DNA of 64,000 nucleotides from the NCBI GenBank assembly GCA_038503075.1, contig JBCAML010000001.1, positions 1,178,001-1,242,000 on the forward strand. The letters are read 5' to 3'. Below are positions 23,277-37,100 of this stretch, in pieces; position 1 is the first letter of the stretch, and every line of letters starts with the position of its first letter. Both the position numbers and the translations under genes were made by a program. This DNA comes from Gyromitra esculenta. Lineage: Eukaryota; Ascomycota; Pezizomycetes; Pezizales; Discinaceae. The notes beneath the pieces were generated by a model that searched no databases, was not told the origin of the DNA, and saw only the letters and a program-made list of their open reading frames with translations.

Positions 23277-26200
23277 AGACCCTCCCTTTATCTGTGGCTC
23301 GTCATGAGCCTGTACATGAGACTAGACGAGTTTGATCTTTGTGTGGAAAATTGTTGTAAATACAAATCTAAATAAATGAAAAGAAGCCACCAATATTAAA
23401 TTCAAGACTGCTTCGATCACTTGCAGTTTTCTTACAGTAATACTCCGTGACAAGTAGTTTGAGTGGGAGAGATTCACCAGCACTATGTAAAACCCACTAC
23501 TATCCTTTGACTGCTAAGCTGTCAAATTCCAAGTGGCTAGGAAGCGATCAAAGCGTCTACGTCCGAGTACCTATAGTTGCACATGCACTTCTCAGACATT
23601 CAAGCGTAGTTCTGGGCCACGCTAGCATCGGTTTACTACAGCACCCGCCCCGATCATTCTTTAGCCCCTTAGAGTAGGACACCACATGTAGGCTTATGTT
23701 TGTTTTTCTGTTCCGGGGCTACTACTATGGGCTTTTAGTGTTTTAAATGATGATCTTAATGGCATTTAATTAGTTTATTATATCTGGAACCATTGCCCAA
23801 GTACTACATATAGTTCATAGGCATATACCAGGCAATTGCGGATTGGTTGGCCCGCGATAACGCTTATAAAGAATAGCCATCCACAGGCTTGGGTATTGCT
23901 TAGCCGTTGACCGCTTCTATTATATAAAGACGACTTCTTCTATTGAAGGAAAGGTAAGAGATGTAGTGTAACCATAGCGAATATACTCTAGCTATACTAG
24001 GAATAATTAGCTATGCTATACAGTGTAAAGATAGAAAGGCGGAATTATCCGTTCATTAGGGTCGAAATACTTACAAATACATGCAGCGAGACCTGTCCCC
24101 CTAGTATGTACAAACAATCTGATCCGGAACGGATCGCTCGAGTAATGGTAGCCGAGGGAACGGATGCATATCAGGGCGGGGATAGGCCGGAAGACTACCA
24201 CAGATGCAACTTCATCTCGGAAACACCTTCTGAGATATACACCTGCCGCATCGCTGGCGATCATAAATGCCTCTGCATTTGATATTGCTTATACCGTATC
24301 TTTACTTGCGAAAAAGCTGCAGGCCCTATACCGTATAATCTCGGTCATAAGGAATGGTGTAAGGAACGGGGCCGAGCTGAGACAGCAGGATGAAATTGTA
24401 TTCTGACTGGTTGGAAAACCGCTAAGGCTTAACTACAACCAGTGAACAAGCTCTCCAAGACCGAGCCGGAAACCTAAACAGTATGAATCCTGTCATCTCG
24501 ACTAGTAATATTACATTATTCTCCTGTACTCATGTCACCAGATTTATATTGCCGAATGACTAAATTCTGACTAAGGTCGGAATTATCATGTCTGTGGTAT
24601 GAGATACAGGAAAAAGAAACATTTTGAGAGCGGCAGCAACTTCAGTACACTTTAGACAATGTATCTTAATTATTATAATTTTTTATACCCTATGACTGTT
24701 GAAGTGTCGAGCCTCCTGTGGGGGTTTCACCGGTGTCTGGGACCCATTTTCGCATTCAATACCCATAGTCAGACTTTAGTCATCCGGCATTATAAATCTG
24801 GCGACATAAGTAGTCTCAGGCTGGTCTCGCTCCTTATGACCGAGATTATACGGTATATGGGGAAAGAAATGACACGGGGAAAATACGGAATCTCAAAGCA
24901 TAACCCTCAGTTGTTAAAATATCTAGACTGCAGATGCTACCTGGGCCCACATTACAGAATATACGATATAAGTTGCTCCGTTTTCCGATAGCGCTGCCAA
25001 ATGGTGAGCTGGCTCTAAGCACTGTTTGTATTTCGCTGGGATCTGGGCGTGTGTGTGAATTTCTTCCTCTTTCCATGTTGTGGTTGCTAATTGGCAGCTA
25101 TCGCTTTTTTTTGTTGTGTTTGTGTCCTAGCCATTCAAAGCAAGGCTTGGAACAGAACAACAGTGAAATTACACGTATCTTGGACTATGTAGACCTCAAT
25201 TCCCGGTGACCTCTTGACAGCCGCATGCGGATGGAAGCACATTAGGGCACCGGTACGAGTCTAGGTCTTTAATCGTCCCATCACATTTCAGATGGATGAG
25301 AGTTAAAATATTTGGACTTGGCTAGATATACATTGAAAAAAAGAGCCGGGAGTACAAAGCGAAAAGCTTGGTATCACTACAGGAGTAATTAAAATTATAT
25401 AACTGGTACGCCTAGATTGCATCTTACCCGGTAGATGATCATGAAGAGGATATCCACATTCCCATATGCGTACCCGTATATATCCGAATTCTAACGCGGT
25501 TTCGCTAACCACGACTTTTAATCGATCTGCATTGCGTGATACACATGTAACGATACCTGACAGGCTTACAATGTCTCAAGAACTGGTTAAAATCGGGTTG
25601 AACTAGTGAATTTTTCTCACTGTTGGCTTGGAAGATGCCTGAACATCAAGTGAGATATGGATAGAACTTGTAATTGTGATTATTGAAATTACATATATCT
25701 GTCGTTATTTTGCGCTATGTACGCGTATTTATCCCTAACATATGCACAATTTACCTCTAATTTTCCTTAATCGTAAGGGCGAAAATGTAGCAGTCCATGG
25801 CAGTAAATAAGTGGTTAACTAATGTAGGATAGAGACAAGAGCTCGATCATACATACGCACTTCGTCAATCGCATATTGACCGGAGTTGATTTGATAAATG
25901 TCTAATGCTATGGCCCATTGGGTAGCGTGATTGTATGCGCAGAACGGAAAGATATATCGGCAATTGGTAAGTGTCTAGAAATTTGGAATCAGCCCGAGTG
26001 ATACTCCGTGGTCCGATAAATTGCTCTTCTAGTATATCACGCAAGATACCGTGCCTTTCCGGGTCTCTCAAATTCTCTTACAACTTGGAGGAGGTTTTGG
26101 AATTTCATGTCGCCACGTGGAAGAATCGTTGGTCTTAGCACAGACATGGGTTTTACAGAGATCTATGTCGAAAACACGGACTAAGTGACAAATCTAACTC

Positions 26201-29200
26201 TCGGGCCCAATTTCTCCGTCGGCGATATAGTCCAAGTTGGTGAGCCCCGGGTTGTTTTAAGGTAAGAAGTTCAAGGGAGATGTAGATTCGGGATTCGAGT
26301 GCTGGTTAGACTAGTACCCCACACGAAAAGCGACTCTTGGGTGAAAAATTTAACGCGCGCTTTTGATCATGCCTATTCATGATATTTCTCGCTCAAGCGT
26401 TCATTTTTCCGGGTATTACGGTTCTTGGCGTACGCGTGCAGGATACAAGATACGCCACCGGGTGATGTGGCAACATACACAGCCAGCGTTTCGCTCGTCT
26501 TCAGTTATCCGAAACCCTTCTGATGCATACTGTGCTGAGCCGCGAGATTCGGATGTCGGTAGCTAACGGAGAGTTATCCGACCCAGGAAAACTTTTTTTC
26601 TAGTGTCACGTCTCCTTATCCGGAAAATATTGTTAGTGGCTGTTTGAAATTCTGATATTCGCCCAGAAAATGAATATTAGGCTTCAGATGGTACATTTTA
26701 CCTGTCAATAGGCAGCCACCACGCGATAAGGCTTTATCAGGTAGTAAATAATTAAATTAAAACTGGCTATTCAGGCCTCAAGGTTAAGTATAGTATTTTC
26801 AATGGATATTTCTGCTTTCTATGAGGGGAACGTTATACGAGTGATACGAAATGTGGCAAAAGCCATCATATCGACCGGCAAAATGAATCAGGTACCCGCA
26901 CACAAGGTCGTGGGAATAGATTTTGATATACTGTCAGATTGTTACGGATAGCGTACTCAATTATACCACGTTCTCTAATGCCTATCGTATGCAGGGAGCT
27001 TCGACGCGCTGAATTCAAATTCGACGGTGTTGCATAATCATGTAGCCCCCATCAAAAGGAGAAACTATATTTTAGGCTGACAAGGTTAATTATTCGAGTG
27101 TTGGATCTTTAAATTTGCTGAATCAAATCTAGCCTTCGACCAAGGCTTCCGATTCTAAAATCGGCCGATGGAGATATCCACACTTTATTCGGAGATCTAG
27201 GGTTTACCTTGTACAGGTATCTACGTTTAAGCACCTAGAAATCAAAGCCATAGCGGGTTACATGCTCGCTTATGCTGGCGACACAGAAGTAGCCACGGGG
27301 AATTGGCGAAATTCATAGAGAGGGGTTCCGGTTATGTGCAAAAATCTTGGACAGATCTCGGCGAACCCGAATAGGATGCCATGGCCAGTAGCCGATACTA
27401 TGTTGCATAGAAGTACGCCATTGACTTTAACGGCGGATTCAACGGGATTGTGAATTTAATAGTAGGATGATTTCTTTGTTTTGTTTCTCTTCAGAACGGC
27501 GTGGGCCAATGTCGGGGCCCGGTTCCGTATGTCGTTCTGTGCTGCGTGAGCCTAAAGGCTTGAAAAACAGGTGAGAATTTTCAGCTGGAAGTTTCTTACA
27601 ACCAGCGGACGGCAATTGCAAGCCAGGTTCGCATTTGCCGGCTTCTATAGAGCAGTTAGAGCTAAACCCTAACTCGATTAAAGTTAGTTGACGATCATTT
27701 ACGGCTGTTATTGATAGCCAAAGACAGAAACTAGATGACGGCTTGGTACGCTTGGCACCAAGGCAAAGCGGTGAGCCTTGTCCAGATTATATGTTGTTTC
27801 ATGTCGATATCCCGTCTTGTGCACTCACCCATTTTCCGTCCTTCCTTGGCCCTTTTTGAAGTTTACACGAGTTTACACGAGTTTACCGTCTTGTGATCGC
27901 TCTCTCCGTACTTGGCCATTGAGTTCCTACGCTTGCAATTGGGTTTTTGTCACTCCGTTAAAGTGGATAGGAAAAGCTCTGCCTTGAGCGGAGGTCTAAG
28001 TATTGTGTGTGGTTAGAATAGGAACGTATAAATCTTAGAAGGATCGACGGAGTGGTAGCTTAATTGAGGCGCCTTGCATTTAACAAATAGCTCAAATTTA
28101 CACGATCATGGTGGTTTCCGGGTGTTACTTGTACCGAAATTTGTCTGATGTTAATTGCATGATCATTGTGACTATCGTATGTCCTCGCCCCTCGCAATGG
28201 GTTGGAAATGTTCCACGGTATAATTTGGCCAATAAGTTGTCGTCACACCAGTATCAGGATATCTGGCCAGCGTGTCGGGGCATTGGACTGATTAAGTTGC
28301 CGGGGTTATATTCATGTGGGCAACGGAGAACTTTATCTACTTCAATACCCATTCCTAAGCCCTTCTTTATTTCAACAGACCACCCAGGATAACGCCGCCC
28401 CACAATGAGGTCTTTTGGTTCTCGGCTGATCATAATCAGGAGATTTACCTGAAATCGCTACAGTTGCTCTACTCATTAACCAGCTTCGAAGTAAGTCTAC
28501 CTCATTTCCTGCTCTAGTTAACTCCCGTTCCCCGTTTCCTTTTTTTAATGGCCTTTGCTCACAAAATTTTCTGGTTACAGGTTCAGGGACACATTCGGTG
28601 ATATAATTCAATCGCTTTATGGGGGTAATTGCCTTACAGGGTCATATCGGGTGGCCTGATTTATATCTACGGGTATCACACGGTTGGCTTGTAAGGGTAT
28701 CTGTTCTAGGGGGTTTATGCTTTGGTGCGGAGCGTACCTTTATAGGGAGATTGAACTATAGAGCCACAGGGTATTCCATATTTCCTTTCAGGAGAATGGT
28801 ACTATGCCAACATACCCAATTACAACTAAATACTTTCCGGCTCTGATTCTAAAGAGAACGACAACCCACGACGAGGAATTTTGTCGATAGCGTTGTCTTG
28901 TGTTATGGAAATCAGGGTTAGGGGTTTCTCGCTATTGGACCCGGACCCTAATCCTGGTTTGATCTGGTGTGAGACGCAGGCTACGATATATCTAGATCAA
29001 ATATCTTACAGAATGATGAACATGGGACAGGTATATATATCAACCGATGGAGTCCAAAAGATGGGAGTATTCATAAAGGCCTAGGCGCCTTGATCGTCAC
29101 GAGGAACAATCGAAACTAATTCAACCAAGCAGTATGGGAACTATATGTAGCTATGTTCCCTCTTCGTCCCGCCTTTTGGGCATGAAGGATTACATCGGAA

Positions 29201-29647
29201 TCTTCCAGCTAAGAGCCCTCGATATAATCGAATTATTCTCCACCAAGCCAGCACGGCCAGGTGACGCGCGCAAATCCAGAAACCTCTATATTGGCCATCA
29301 TTCTTGCATCTTCCACATTTCGGCACTGCGACTGAGAATACCATATTTCATCATTCACTACATGTATACAATCTTTTGACTCGATGAACGACTACAGCTG
29401 CAGATTCTTGAATCTGAAACAAATTGGAAAGAAATCTCAAAAAGAACCCGGAAATAAAAACAAATACCAACACCAGTCTCCGGGCTAAATTCAACATACG
29501 CCCATCCCGAGCCGGAAAATGAACAGATAAACCAAGATAATCAACTCATATATAGAGAAAATTGATAGACACGCAGACTAAACGGAAAACGGAAAACGGA
29601 AAAACGGAAAAACAAGAGCGATTCCCAGAAGCAATAAAAAAAAGAAT
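23277..29647. other. Long gene-poor tract
   Basis: About 6.4 kb without a recognisable gene in any frame. The longest open frame is about 110 codons (24.66-24.99 kb) and has no features. TA-rich runs such as TATA, CTATA and TTAATTA are common, which would fit ageing or RIP-type decay, but I cannot compute the index. Small repeats: a 10-bp unit (GAGTTTACAC type) repeated about 2.6 times at 27860-27885, and an ACGGAAA-type repeat at 29580-29613 in the 3' flank of the transcription factor gene. Confidence 0.5.
29580..29613. repeat. Short tandem repeat (ACGGAAA-type units)
   Basis: Four to five units of AACGGAA/AAACGGAA with variable A length lie 35-70 bp beyond the stop codon of the transcription factor gene, probably in its 3' UTR. 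Confidence 0.8.
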
Positions 29648-32613
29648 TCACCTGTCGAAATGACCACTTTGAAGCCACGCACATACTTCTTCAACCCCCG
29701 AACTCCCTGGACTGAGCTGTGGAGAACCTGCCATGGTATTCCCGGGGCTTCCAGGGGTACCATATGGGTGTGAGAATTGTGAACCTGGATAACCAACAAT
29801 CGCATATTGGCCGCCAACTACACCAGACGGCGGATGACCCGGATATCCAAGTGGTGAGGAAGCGGGCGGATTTTGATTTCTTGCAAAGATCATCCTTTGC
29901 ACGATGATACTGAGCTCTGTTGTAACTTTGGCACTCTCTGCTGCTGCTTCATTGCCTCTTTCTCCGAAACTGGAAAGAAGTGCAATGACGAAGTTTATGT
30001 CGTCCTCGTCTTTACTTGGTACGCTAGAAGCTCCAGGAACATAAGGGTCTCCTTGTGTCTCTTGCCCCACAAGGCGGTTCAAGAGCAGTACTATGGCAGC
30101 ACTGAAGACGTAATGGTAATCGGTGAAGCAGTGATGAGATATCCATCCAGAAGATTGAAGTTGCCTTCCTAACGCCACGTTTCGACGAGCAGCATGCGCA
30201 CAGATACTAATGTGCTCTTCAATATGCTGGGGTATCTTCGGAATATTGCTAGATGAGAGGCAAAAAGCTGCCGTACGTTGCTTAGCTGCCAATAAGAGAG
30301 ATGGTCTTGTTGTTAAGATATGCAACTTCACGAAATAAAACGACTAACATTAGCGACTATTGGCTCTCTCATGGGTCATAACCATAAGAAGGGTGTTGTC
30401 CCGTTACCTCGTTGTATAGAAAGTGCAAAAGCAGCACCGAACGCCCTCTAGCAACAACTCCTACAAGTTTAAGCTCAGGCGAGAGGGTTTCGTTCCAGGA
30501 ACGAAGATCACTATGGATCCTATCAACCACTCCAATGAAATTATCATTTTCCCTCCCTGAGCCGTTTCCGACCTTCCGGACACGATAGACATCTCAAGAC
30601 TGGTGTTAGCCTCCCGAATTTTCTCCTGCACACCCGAAACGCCAACTTACTATTGACGATATCCCCCATTATCTTGCTGAGACGAACATGCGCAGAGAGA
30701 CCAGCCCCTGAAGGCAATTCGTCACCCTTTATCTTTGTCAATTATAATTACGATATTACTCTAGGCTTGGTGAGTATCAACTTACAACGTTTGAAGGTAA
30801 ATCGACATCAATATCTTCATCGGAAAGCATAACTGGCCTACCCATAAGGCAGCTGAATAACCTGTGGTATCGATTATGCCATATGAGTACAATATACATC
30901 TACTGAGGGGAGCAGTGGTTGGGGTTGGGGTTGAACCTATCCAAAACATAGATATTCCAAAACTCGCGCTTCCTTTCCTCGTGCTCAATCCTCTTCCTGA
31001 GCTGGTCATCCGAACTAGGCGCCGAAGATTCTTGCGGCCCAGCACCGCTATAACGACCGATTCCTCCCCACTCTCCTTTTCTCCAAGTTCGGTGAAGCCC
31101 GTGTGCGACCGCCATTCTGACCGCAAGGCCGATATACATATACGCCGAATCTTTTCTATTCGCCGATAAAAGGTAGAACGACATTAAAGTGGTTATACGA
31201 AGAGAGGGCAGGGATGCCTCTTCGACGGGGTTGACGAAAAGTAGTTTTGCTCGAGCGAAGAATGTCATTCCTGGAAGCGTGTTCGCGTCACCTGACTGGT
31301 AGGCTGAAGGGTGCTCACGTACATGAGAATAGGATTGATCCATGTGAGGAGAGGCTGGTCCTGGTCCAGATACGAAAGGACGCCATGGAGGAGATAGGCC
31401 AACCAACTCGTCCTCCATAGGGGAGCTGGTGCTGCTTGTCGCCATCACCTGGCAACCTAGAGCAAGAACCATATTTACTGTACAAAGATAGGTGTAATCA
31501 ACAGAAGGAACTTCTCCAGGAAGTGACGAACTATAAGTTGCAGCATCATATAGTGATTCGATTTCGCGATAAAGCTGTCTTGGATTAAACCAGTGGAATA
31601 TACCACCACCAGCAACGTCATGGCTAGCAGTCCCACAGGCACAGAATTTTAGAAATGCCTCGAGAAGCTTAAGAACTGGAGCCTTTGGTGGTAGGGCATA
31701 TGGGTCGGTAACCGGTAAAGATAGTGGTAGGTTTTCATGAGTATAATAAGATGTGACGGAAGTAAATGAGAACGCAGGGTCATTTGTGAAGTTTTGAGAA
31801 GTCATGTACGGAGCATGCTGAGGTATGAGTGGGACTGTCGACCTAATAAAATCTCGTATCTTGTCCAAAAAAGTGGACCCAGCAGAATCTCCGATAAACC
31901 CTAGCATAATCGCCGTCAACTAATAGCGACCTAACGTGGGAATGAGTAAGTTCCGAGGTCAATAACGTACTTGAATAACTTTCTACATCGTGCAATAGTC
32001 GGCTTGGCCCATCATCGGCGTCAACATCCTCACTTGCCATTGGACTTCCAGGGAAATAGATCCCACCATCAGGCCAAGATCCGGTACTAGGAGATGAGGG
32101 ATCTCCGCTGCTAGGAGATGTAGCGCCGTTCTGGTCCTGGAACTTGATGCCAAAGCGGCTTGCAATCTCTTCGCGAGCAGTTGGGTCGGGCACTGCATCG
32201 TAAAGTGCTTTTTCTAGGGCAAACACTCGAGACTGTAGTTTATCAACGTAAACCTCCGGGACTACTATTTTTGCAGAGGTTGGCGGATAGTGGCAGGTAA
32301 TGTTGGCAAGATGGCATTGGCGACATGGCTGCTCCCCAGTACCTACACCATTGTGTTGGCCATTTGAAGTCAAATTATAACTGAAGGGAGATGAGGCAAT
32401 ATATACATCTAATCTTTCGAGTTTTACAGTGGTCGCATCTAGATAAATATCGTCTGATTAGTCTTCTCGATCTTTCTTAAAATAATTTTCTGGTGGTAGT
32501 GGATCTAACGCTACTGCAATCCTTTTCCTGTCTTCATCCCGGACTTTTGGTCGTTGACGATTAGTACTAGCCCTCCGCCGATGTTGAAATTGGAGTTCAA
32601 GTTGTGTAGACAT
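29648..32613 (-). CDS. Zn2Cys6 fungal-specific transcription factor
   Basis: Seen: eight exons on the minus strand, 32613-32510, 32438-32407, 32342-31971, 31900-30937, 30861-30786, 30726-30651, 30592-30408 and 30343-29648. Introns are 58-75 bp, all joins keep phase, and the protein has 834 residues. The zinc cluster is Cys36-x2-Cys39-x6-Cys46-x5-Cys52-x2-Cys55-x6-Cys62 (CDHCKTRKIRC, then TGEQPCRQCHLANITC), preceded by basic KRIAVA. It is followed by a short coiled coil (VYVDKLQSRVFALEKAL). The fungal transcription factor homology domain spans the middle: SRFIGDSAG, AVRMAVAHGLHR, REFWNIYVLDRLFSCLMGRP and DEDIDVDLP. The C-terminus is Pro/Gly/Ser-rich. The acceptor of exon 6 could lie six bases upstream (two extra residues). 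Odd: exon 2 is a 32-nt micro-exon and the third Cys codon is split by an intron. Target genes cannot be inferred; no pathway genes adjoin it. Confidence 0.93.
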
Positions 32614-32732
32614 AGTTCAGAAAAACGGAGAGCACTCTAGGGTATCAGAGAGAGAAATTGAAAGCTTCCGCTTTGTTCTCAGTAAACTGTTTTGAATTCA
32701 ATTCTGCTGAGATTTGATCAGGCTACGAGGAC

Positions 32733-32739
32733 TTATAAA
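32733..32739 (-). promoter_or_regulatory. TATA-like box of the Zn2Cys6 gene
   Basis: CTTTATAAG on the minus strand lies about 120 bp upstream of the ATG at 32613. Role inferred from position. Confidence 0.4.
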
Positions 32740-34143
32740 GATATGAAGTAGATGGTATTTTGGGGTTTCGGTAGTGTCCAAAGGCTCCGCAATGTGCCGC
32801 CATATAACTTTGGTTTCGGGAGTTTGAAGGTAAAAATTCAACACTAGTCCCGTTTCCATTTGCACGATCGTTGAACCTTACTCAACTTTAATGTGGGGGC
32901 AGTATGTCGTCAAGGCACAGAAAGTCGCATAGTATTAACTTTCATAGTCGTATCGATTGATCCTACGATTCCTTCTATAAAAATCTCGATTCGGCAGAGT
33001 TTTGACTTTGCTATTTCTGCGTTTCAGGATAAGTTCTCGGGATGATAGTACAGGATTTCTCTCTGCCATGTTAGGCCAGCAGCCAGTGCATACTGTGCCG
33101 GCACAAGATTGAGTATATGGTGCTGCCGACAGGGTCCCCATCAACCAACCCAGACAAGCGCTGTCAGGACCACCCAGTTCACCGGGACTGATAGTCGTTG
33201 AGTGTGTCTTCTCCGTGAGATTTAGGATGAACTAGCCGGGGAAAGTACCTGCCTTTTTCCAACGGCAATCAGTAACTCATAATGAAAATACTGCGTCTCT
33301 GAAAATGCACTCCAGCAACCATATTCCTGTGTCACACAGGTGCAGTTAAAAAGAGCTTGAAGAGAACTCATATATCGCCGTCGTATCATTCCTATATCTG
33401 GAATAGGGGCTAACTAAGCCGTTGTGTATTCGAGGGGATATGTCGTTTCTTGCCAGCTCCACCAAATTCTTAGCCATGGATAAGAGCGGAGGAGATACTT
33501 CGATATAACCACGTGGAATACGCCAGTAATCCCTGTTTGGTGTGGGGAACCAGTGCGTGGGGAAAGAGCCAAAAAGACTAAACCGCCACAACCCTCCTAA
33601 CAAGGTTATGATGGGCATCCTGCACATTGAAATGCAAAGAAGGGAAGATTTTATACCGTCTAGTGTCGAATAGGGAACATAAAAAGTTGATGGTACTGTT
33701 GCTGATACAGGGGTATGACTTCTATTGGGTTCGGTCTAGTCCTAGCTTCAATACTTTCCTTCTCTTGGAAAACGGCGTTCATGCAAAGCTCTCGCGAGTA
33801 ATATGTTACCCCGTACTGTCGGAATCTACGCAGTATCTTTCAGACGGCTACTCTGTCAATGGTTGAAGGAGCCCCCCCTCCCATCGCAAAACCTTGCAGT
33901 GATCGATCTTGCATCGTTGGTAGTGGTTGTCGAAATGAATACGAAAAGGAGGACGTTCATGAAAGCTGAGAAGACGCATTATCCTCGCGTTTCCCGTTGG
34001 TGGAACGCCATCCGAGGCAAAAATAATCAAGATTGGTCGTTGCGCACAAGACAGGGCCGTTACGGAATTAATACAGCTATTTTATGATACTTGAAATGAA
34101 GCAAAATATCCAGCCGGTAGTTGACTTAACTACCAAACTTGTT

Positions 34144-34173
34144 GAACAAGCATTCTGTAGGTAATGCTTGTTC
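34144..34173. repeat. Perfect 11-bp inverted repeat (hairpin)
   Basis: GAACAAGCATT and AATGCTTGTTC are perfectly complementary around an 8-base loop. There is no T-run after it and no adjacent gene, so it is not an obvious terminator. Confidence 0.85.
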
Positions 34174-37100
34174 GATCCCCATATCAGGCGCAGAAATGAT
34201 AGCACGCAGGATTTTGGCATCGATGATGTGAACACCACCTCGCTCCTATTGGAAAAGACGGGTTGGTTTCATGTTAGTCGATTTTACCATCACCAAAAAA
34301 GTTATTTTAGGTTATCGAGTTCTATCCACCAATTTCTCCAAAAGCTACCATTGGCATTAAGAGGAGATCTTCGGCACTTTCTAGATGTATTTCAGTAGTG
34401 GTCTGCTTTTTTAAGAGGTTGCGATTCTGTTTTTTTTGTTTTTTTTTAAAAAAAAACTGCCACCCACCCATTTTTCTCAACGAAGCTCTTGAACTGAATT
34501 TCCGAGTTTCGCTGCAGGGCAAGGGTTAGCCGGTTGATATTGGCCTCACGGGGTGCATAATGCGTGAGACAAGTCGATCTTATTCAAATCTAAATACCGA
34601 AAACAATTGCCTAAGTAAATTTGTTGTTCAGCTATCTCCGTATAAAAAAGAGAAACCCCACTTGCTATGTGTTCTAGATTTTCGGAAGCAACACTGAGCT
34701 CCGGTGTCGGAACAACGCCAAGCCCCCAAGCGCAAATTCAGGGATGATTATACAGTGACAAATCTCTTAGCCATTTTGCAGAGCCATCCTAAGGGGCTGG
34801 TTTGACCCCCTTCTTCGAGGTACTTTTGCGATATCCCAAATGTGGCAAGTTTCGGAGGTACCAACACTAGACGACTCGGAAAAATCGTTGGTTAACTTCC
34901 TGTCAAATCGGCGCAGTAGCTGCATTCAGATGTAAAACATAAACCCGCCGATTCGCGACGCAAACACCTCTCCATAAGGAAGTCCATAAATTAAGCCTGT
35001 GGGCTAATCTCCGTTTCTTGAATTTTCGGCCTTAATTATTGGCAGAAACATGATTTAGTGGAGAGAAACGCAGGAGGTAAACTATGTTCTAGACACAAGA
35101 TAGCCAGAGCTTTCTAATCATGTTTTCTCAAAGAGCACCTAGCTTCCACTACTAAGTGAATTTTACACTAGCTAGAGCGCATGCTACTAGTCGTTTCAAA
35201 GCTCTTAGAGAATCAAATCAACTACGTTCAAAGTCAGCTCTAATTATAATCTCCCCTGTAATTCATATATAACTACTTGATATAAAATTTAAGTGATTTC
35301 AGTCGACGATTAGCAATTTTTACTTGCAATCACTGGCTAGTCACGTATACCCTTACCACCTTCCTAGTATACTAAATATTCTCCCTCAATTACCCCCCCC
35401 AATCCCCCAGACGCAGATAACTTATTTCTTCCATACTCCGCCCTATACGCCTCAGTCGCCAAATCTCCCTCTTATCTATCTTGAAGGACAAACAGAATAC
35501 TCAATGTAGCTCAATTACAAATGATTCTCCAGAAGAAAAAACTTGTTTCCGATCTAAAGCCTAACATTAGGCTGTTTTGATGTCAAAACCACCTTCTAGT
35601 GAAGTAAGTCAATCCGAGGCGCATCAAGTGAGACAGGCGCTTCTAAAAACTAGCATCAACGATCGTTATATTGAAGGTCTTGAGCTTTTTTGAAATGAGA
35701 TCGATGGCTTTGAGGGGGTGGCTGGCCGGGATACTTTTTTTAGGAAGGGCCACGTACAACTCACCTTTTTCATCCATGCAATTTCACAATCAAGGGTGAT
35801 TTACACGAGAAAAAACGATTAGATGCATATCACGTGATCAACGATTCAGTCTGGCCTTCGTTTAGGCGAGGTTTCGGAGTGATCTGAGAGGTCGCGAGTG
35901 ATAATTGGTGATTTTTCTTCGTAGTTGATCATACAGTAGCCTGAATGAATGTCTATACCATCACTTAGTATAATTCCAAGCCAATAGGTTCCTGTTGCTT
36001 TAGAGGAGCGGCTAGGGATATCTAAGTATAATCTATCCCCCAAGCCAATTCAATAGTTCCTTCTGAAGTTCGGTGCTCGGTGTTACTCAGGCCTGGCTTA
36101 TAGACTCGTTTACAGGCCACCCCAGCGACGCAGGATCCTTGTCGATCGAAACTTCTCAATAGAATCTGCAAAGAACAATATTTATAGTGTTGAGGGCTAG
36201 ATATGAGGCCTTCGTCATCGATGCCCCTGATGTGAACACGTTTTTGATAGCTCGATGTTTCCCAGAACAGCTTCAGTTTGATCGCGGAACATCTTCCGTG
36301 CATCCTGTTGCGAGCAGAAAATAACCGCAAATATATCTTGTTACATGTGCACACCTGGGCTAGGGCGCAGAATTTTCAGCTATACCCCAGAGCCTACATA
36401 TGCTACGTATGTATGTATGAATGTAGGTTCTTCACGCCTGTTTAAATTCTTCACAATAGGAAGACAATTTTTTTTTGCCGGAAATGGCTCTTGTCTACAT
36501 ATCAACTTTGAAGTTGAGATAAGTACATGCATTATCATATGACGTGTGTCAAGTATCCATATATGGGGGGCGAGGGAAAGTGCGATCTACATTTTCCTCG
36601 GTAAAGTCCTTCGGATCCTACTCATTGCGATAGCTGTCTGATCAATAGGGAATTTCCTTGAAACTGAGTAATATCTGTGACTGAAGTATATGGTATGGGG
36701 AATTACATAACTCGGGAAGGATTCATCAATGGGATCTTCACTAGCAAGTTCACCCGGGGAAGCTACTCTACTTCCCCAGATTTCAACTCAGTGATCACCT
36801 CAAATCTGCTTTATTAAGGCTCGGCACCCGCCAACGGTACAGAACGCACCAATATGTGGGTCAAATACTTCGGCAAAGCCTTGTCTCCTATGTACTTCGC
36901 GTAGGAGTTTTTCCTAGTGCCATGCCGGATCTTCCAATCGATACAGACCGCTTCGTGGGCTGTGGAGAGATCGCCAGTGTCTACCTGGACACCGCCCCCT
37001 GCCACAAAGCGGAAGAACAGGTTCTCTATTTTATCATAATAGTAATACCGAAATCGAAACGGGAGAAATGATTACTGAGACTGGAGATTACCGCTCCTGG

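Noticed and set aside
24404..24444. An 8-bp inverted repeat ACTGGTTG/CAACCAGT
   Set aside because: Short and with a 25-base loop; expected by chance in a window of this size.
30901..30936. GGTTGGGGTTGGGGTTGAACC, telomere-like
   Set aside because: It is the donor end of intron 4 of the Zn2Cys6 gene.
34163..34180. TTGTTCGATCCCC resembling a B-box or T-loop
   Set aside because: The 5-bp T-stem is absent; the sequence belongs to the right arm of a perfect hairpin.
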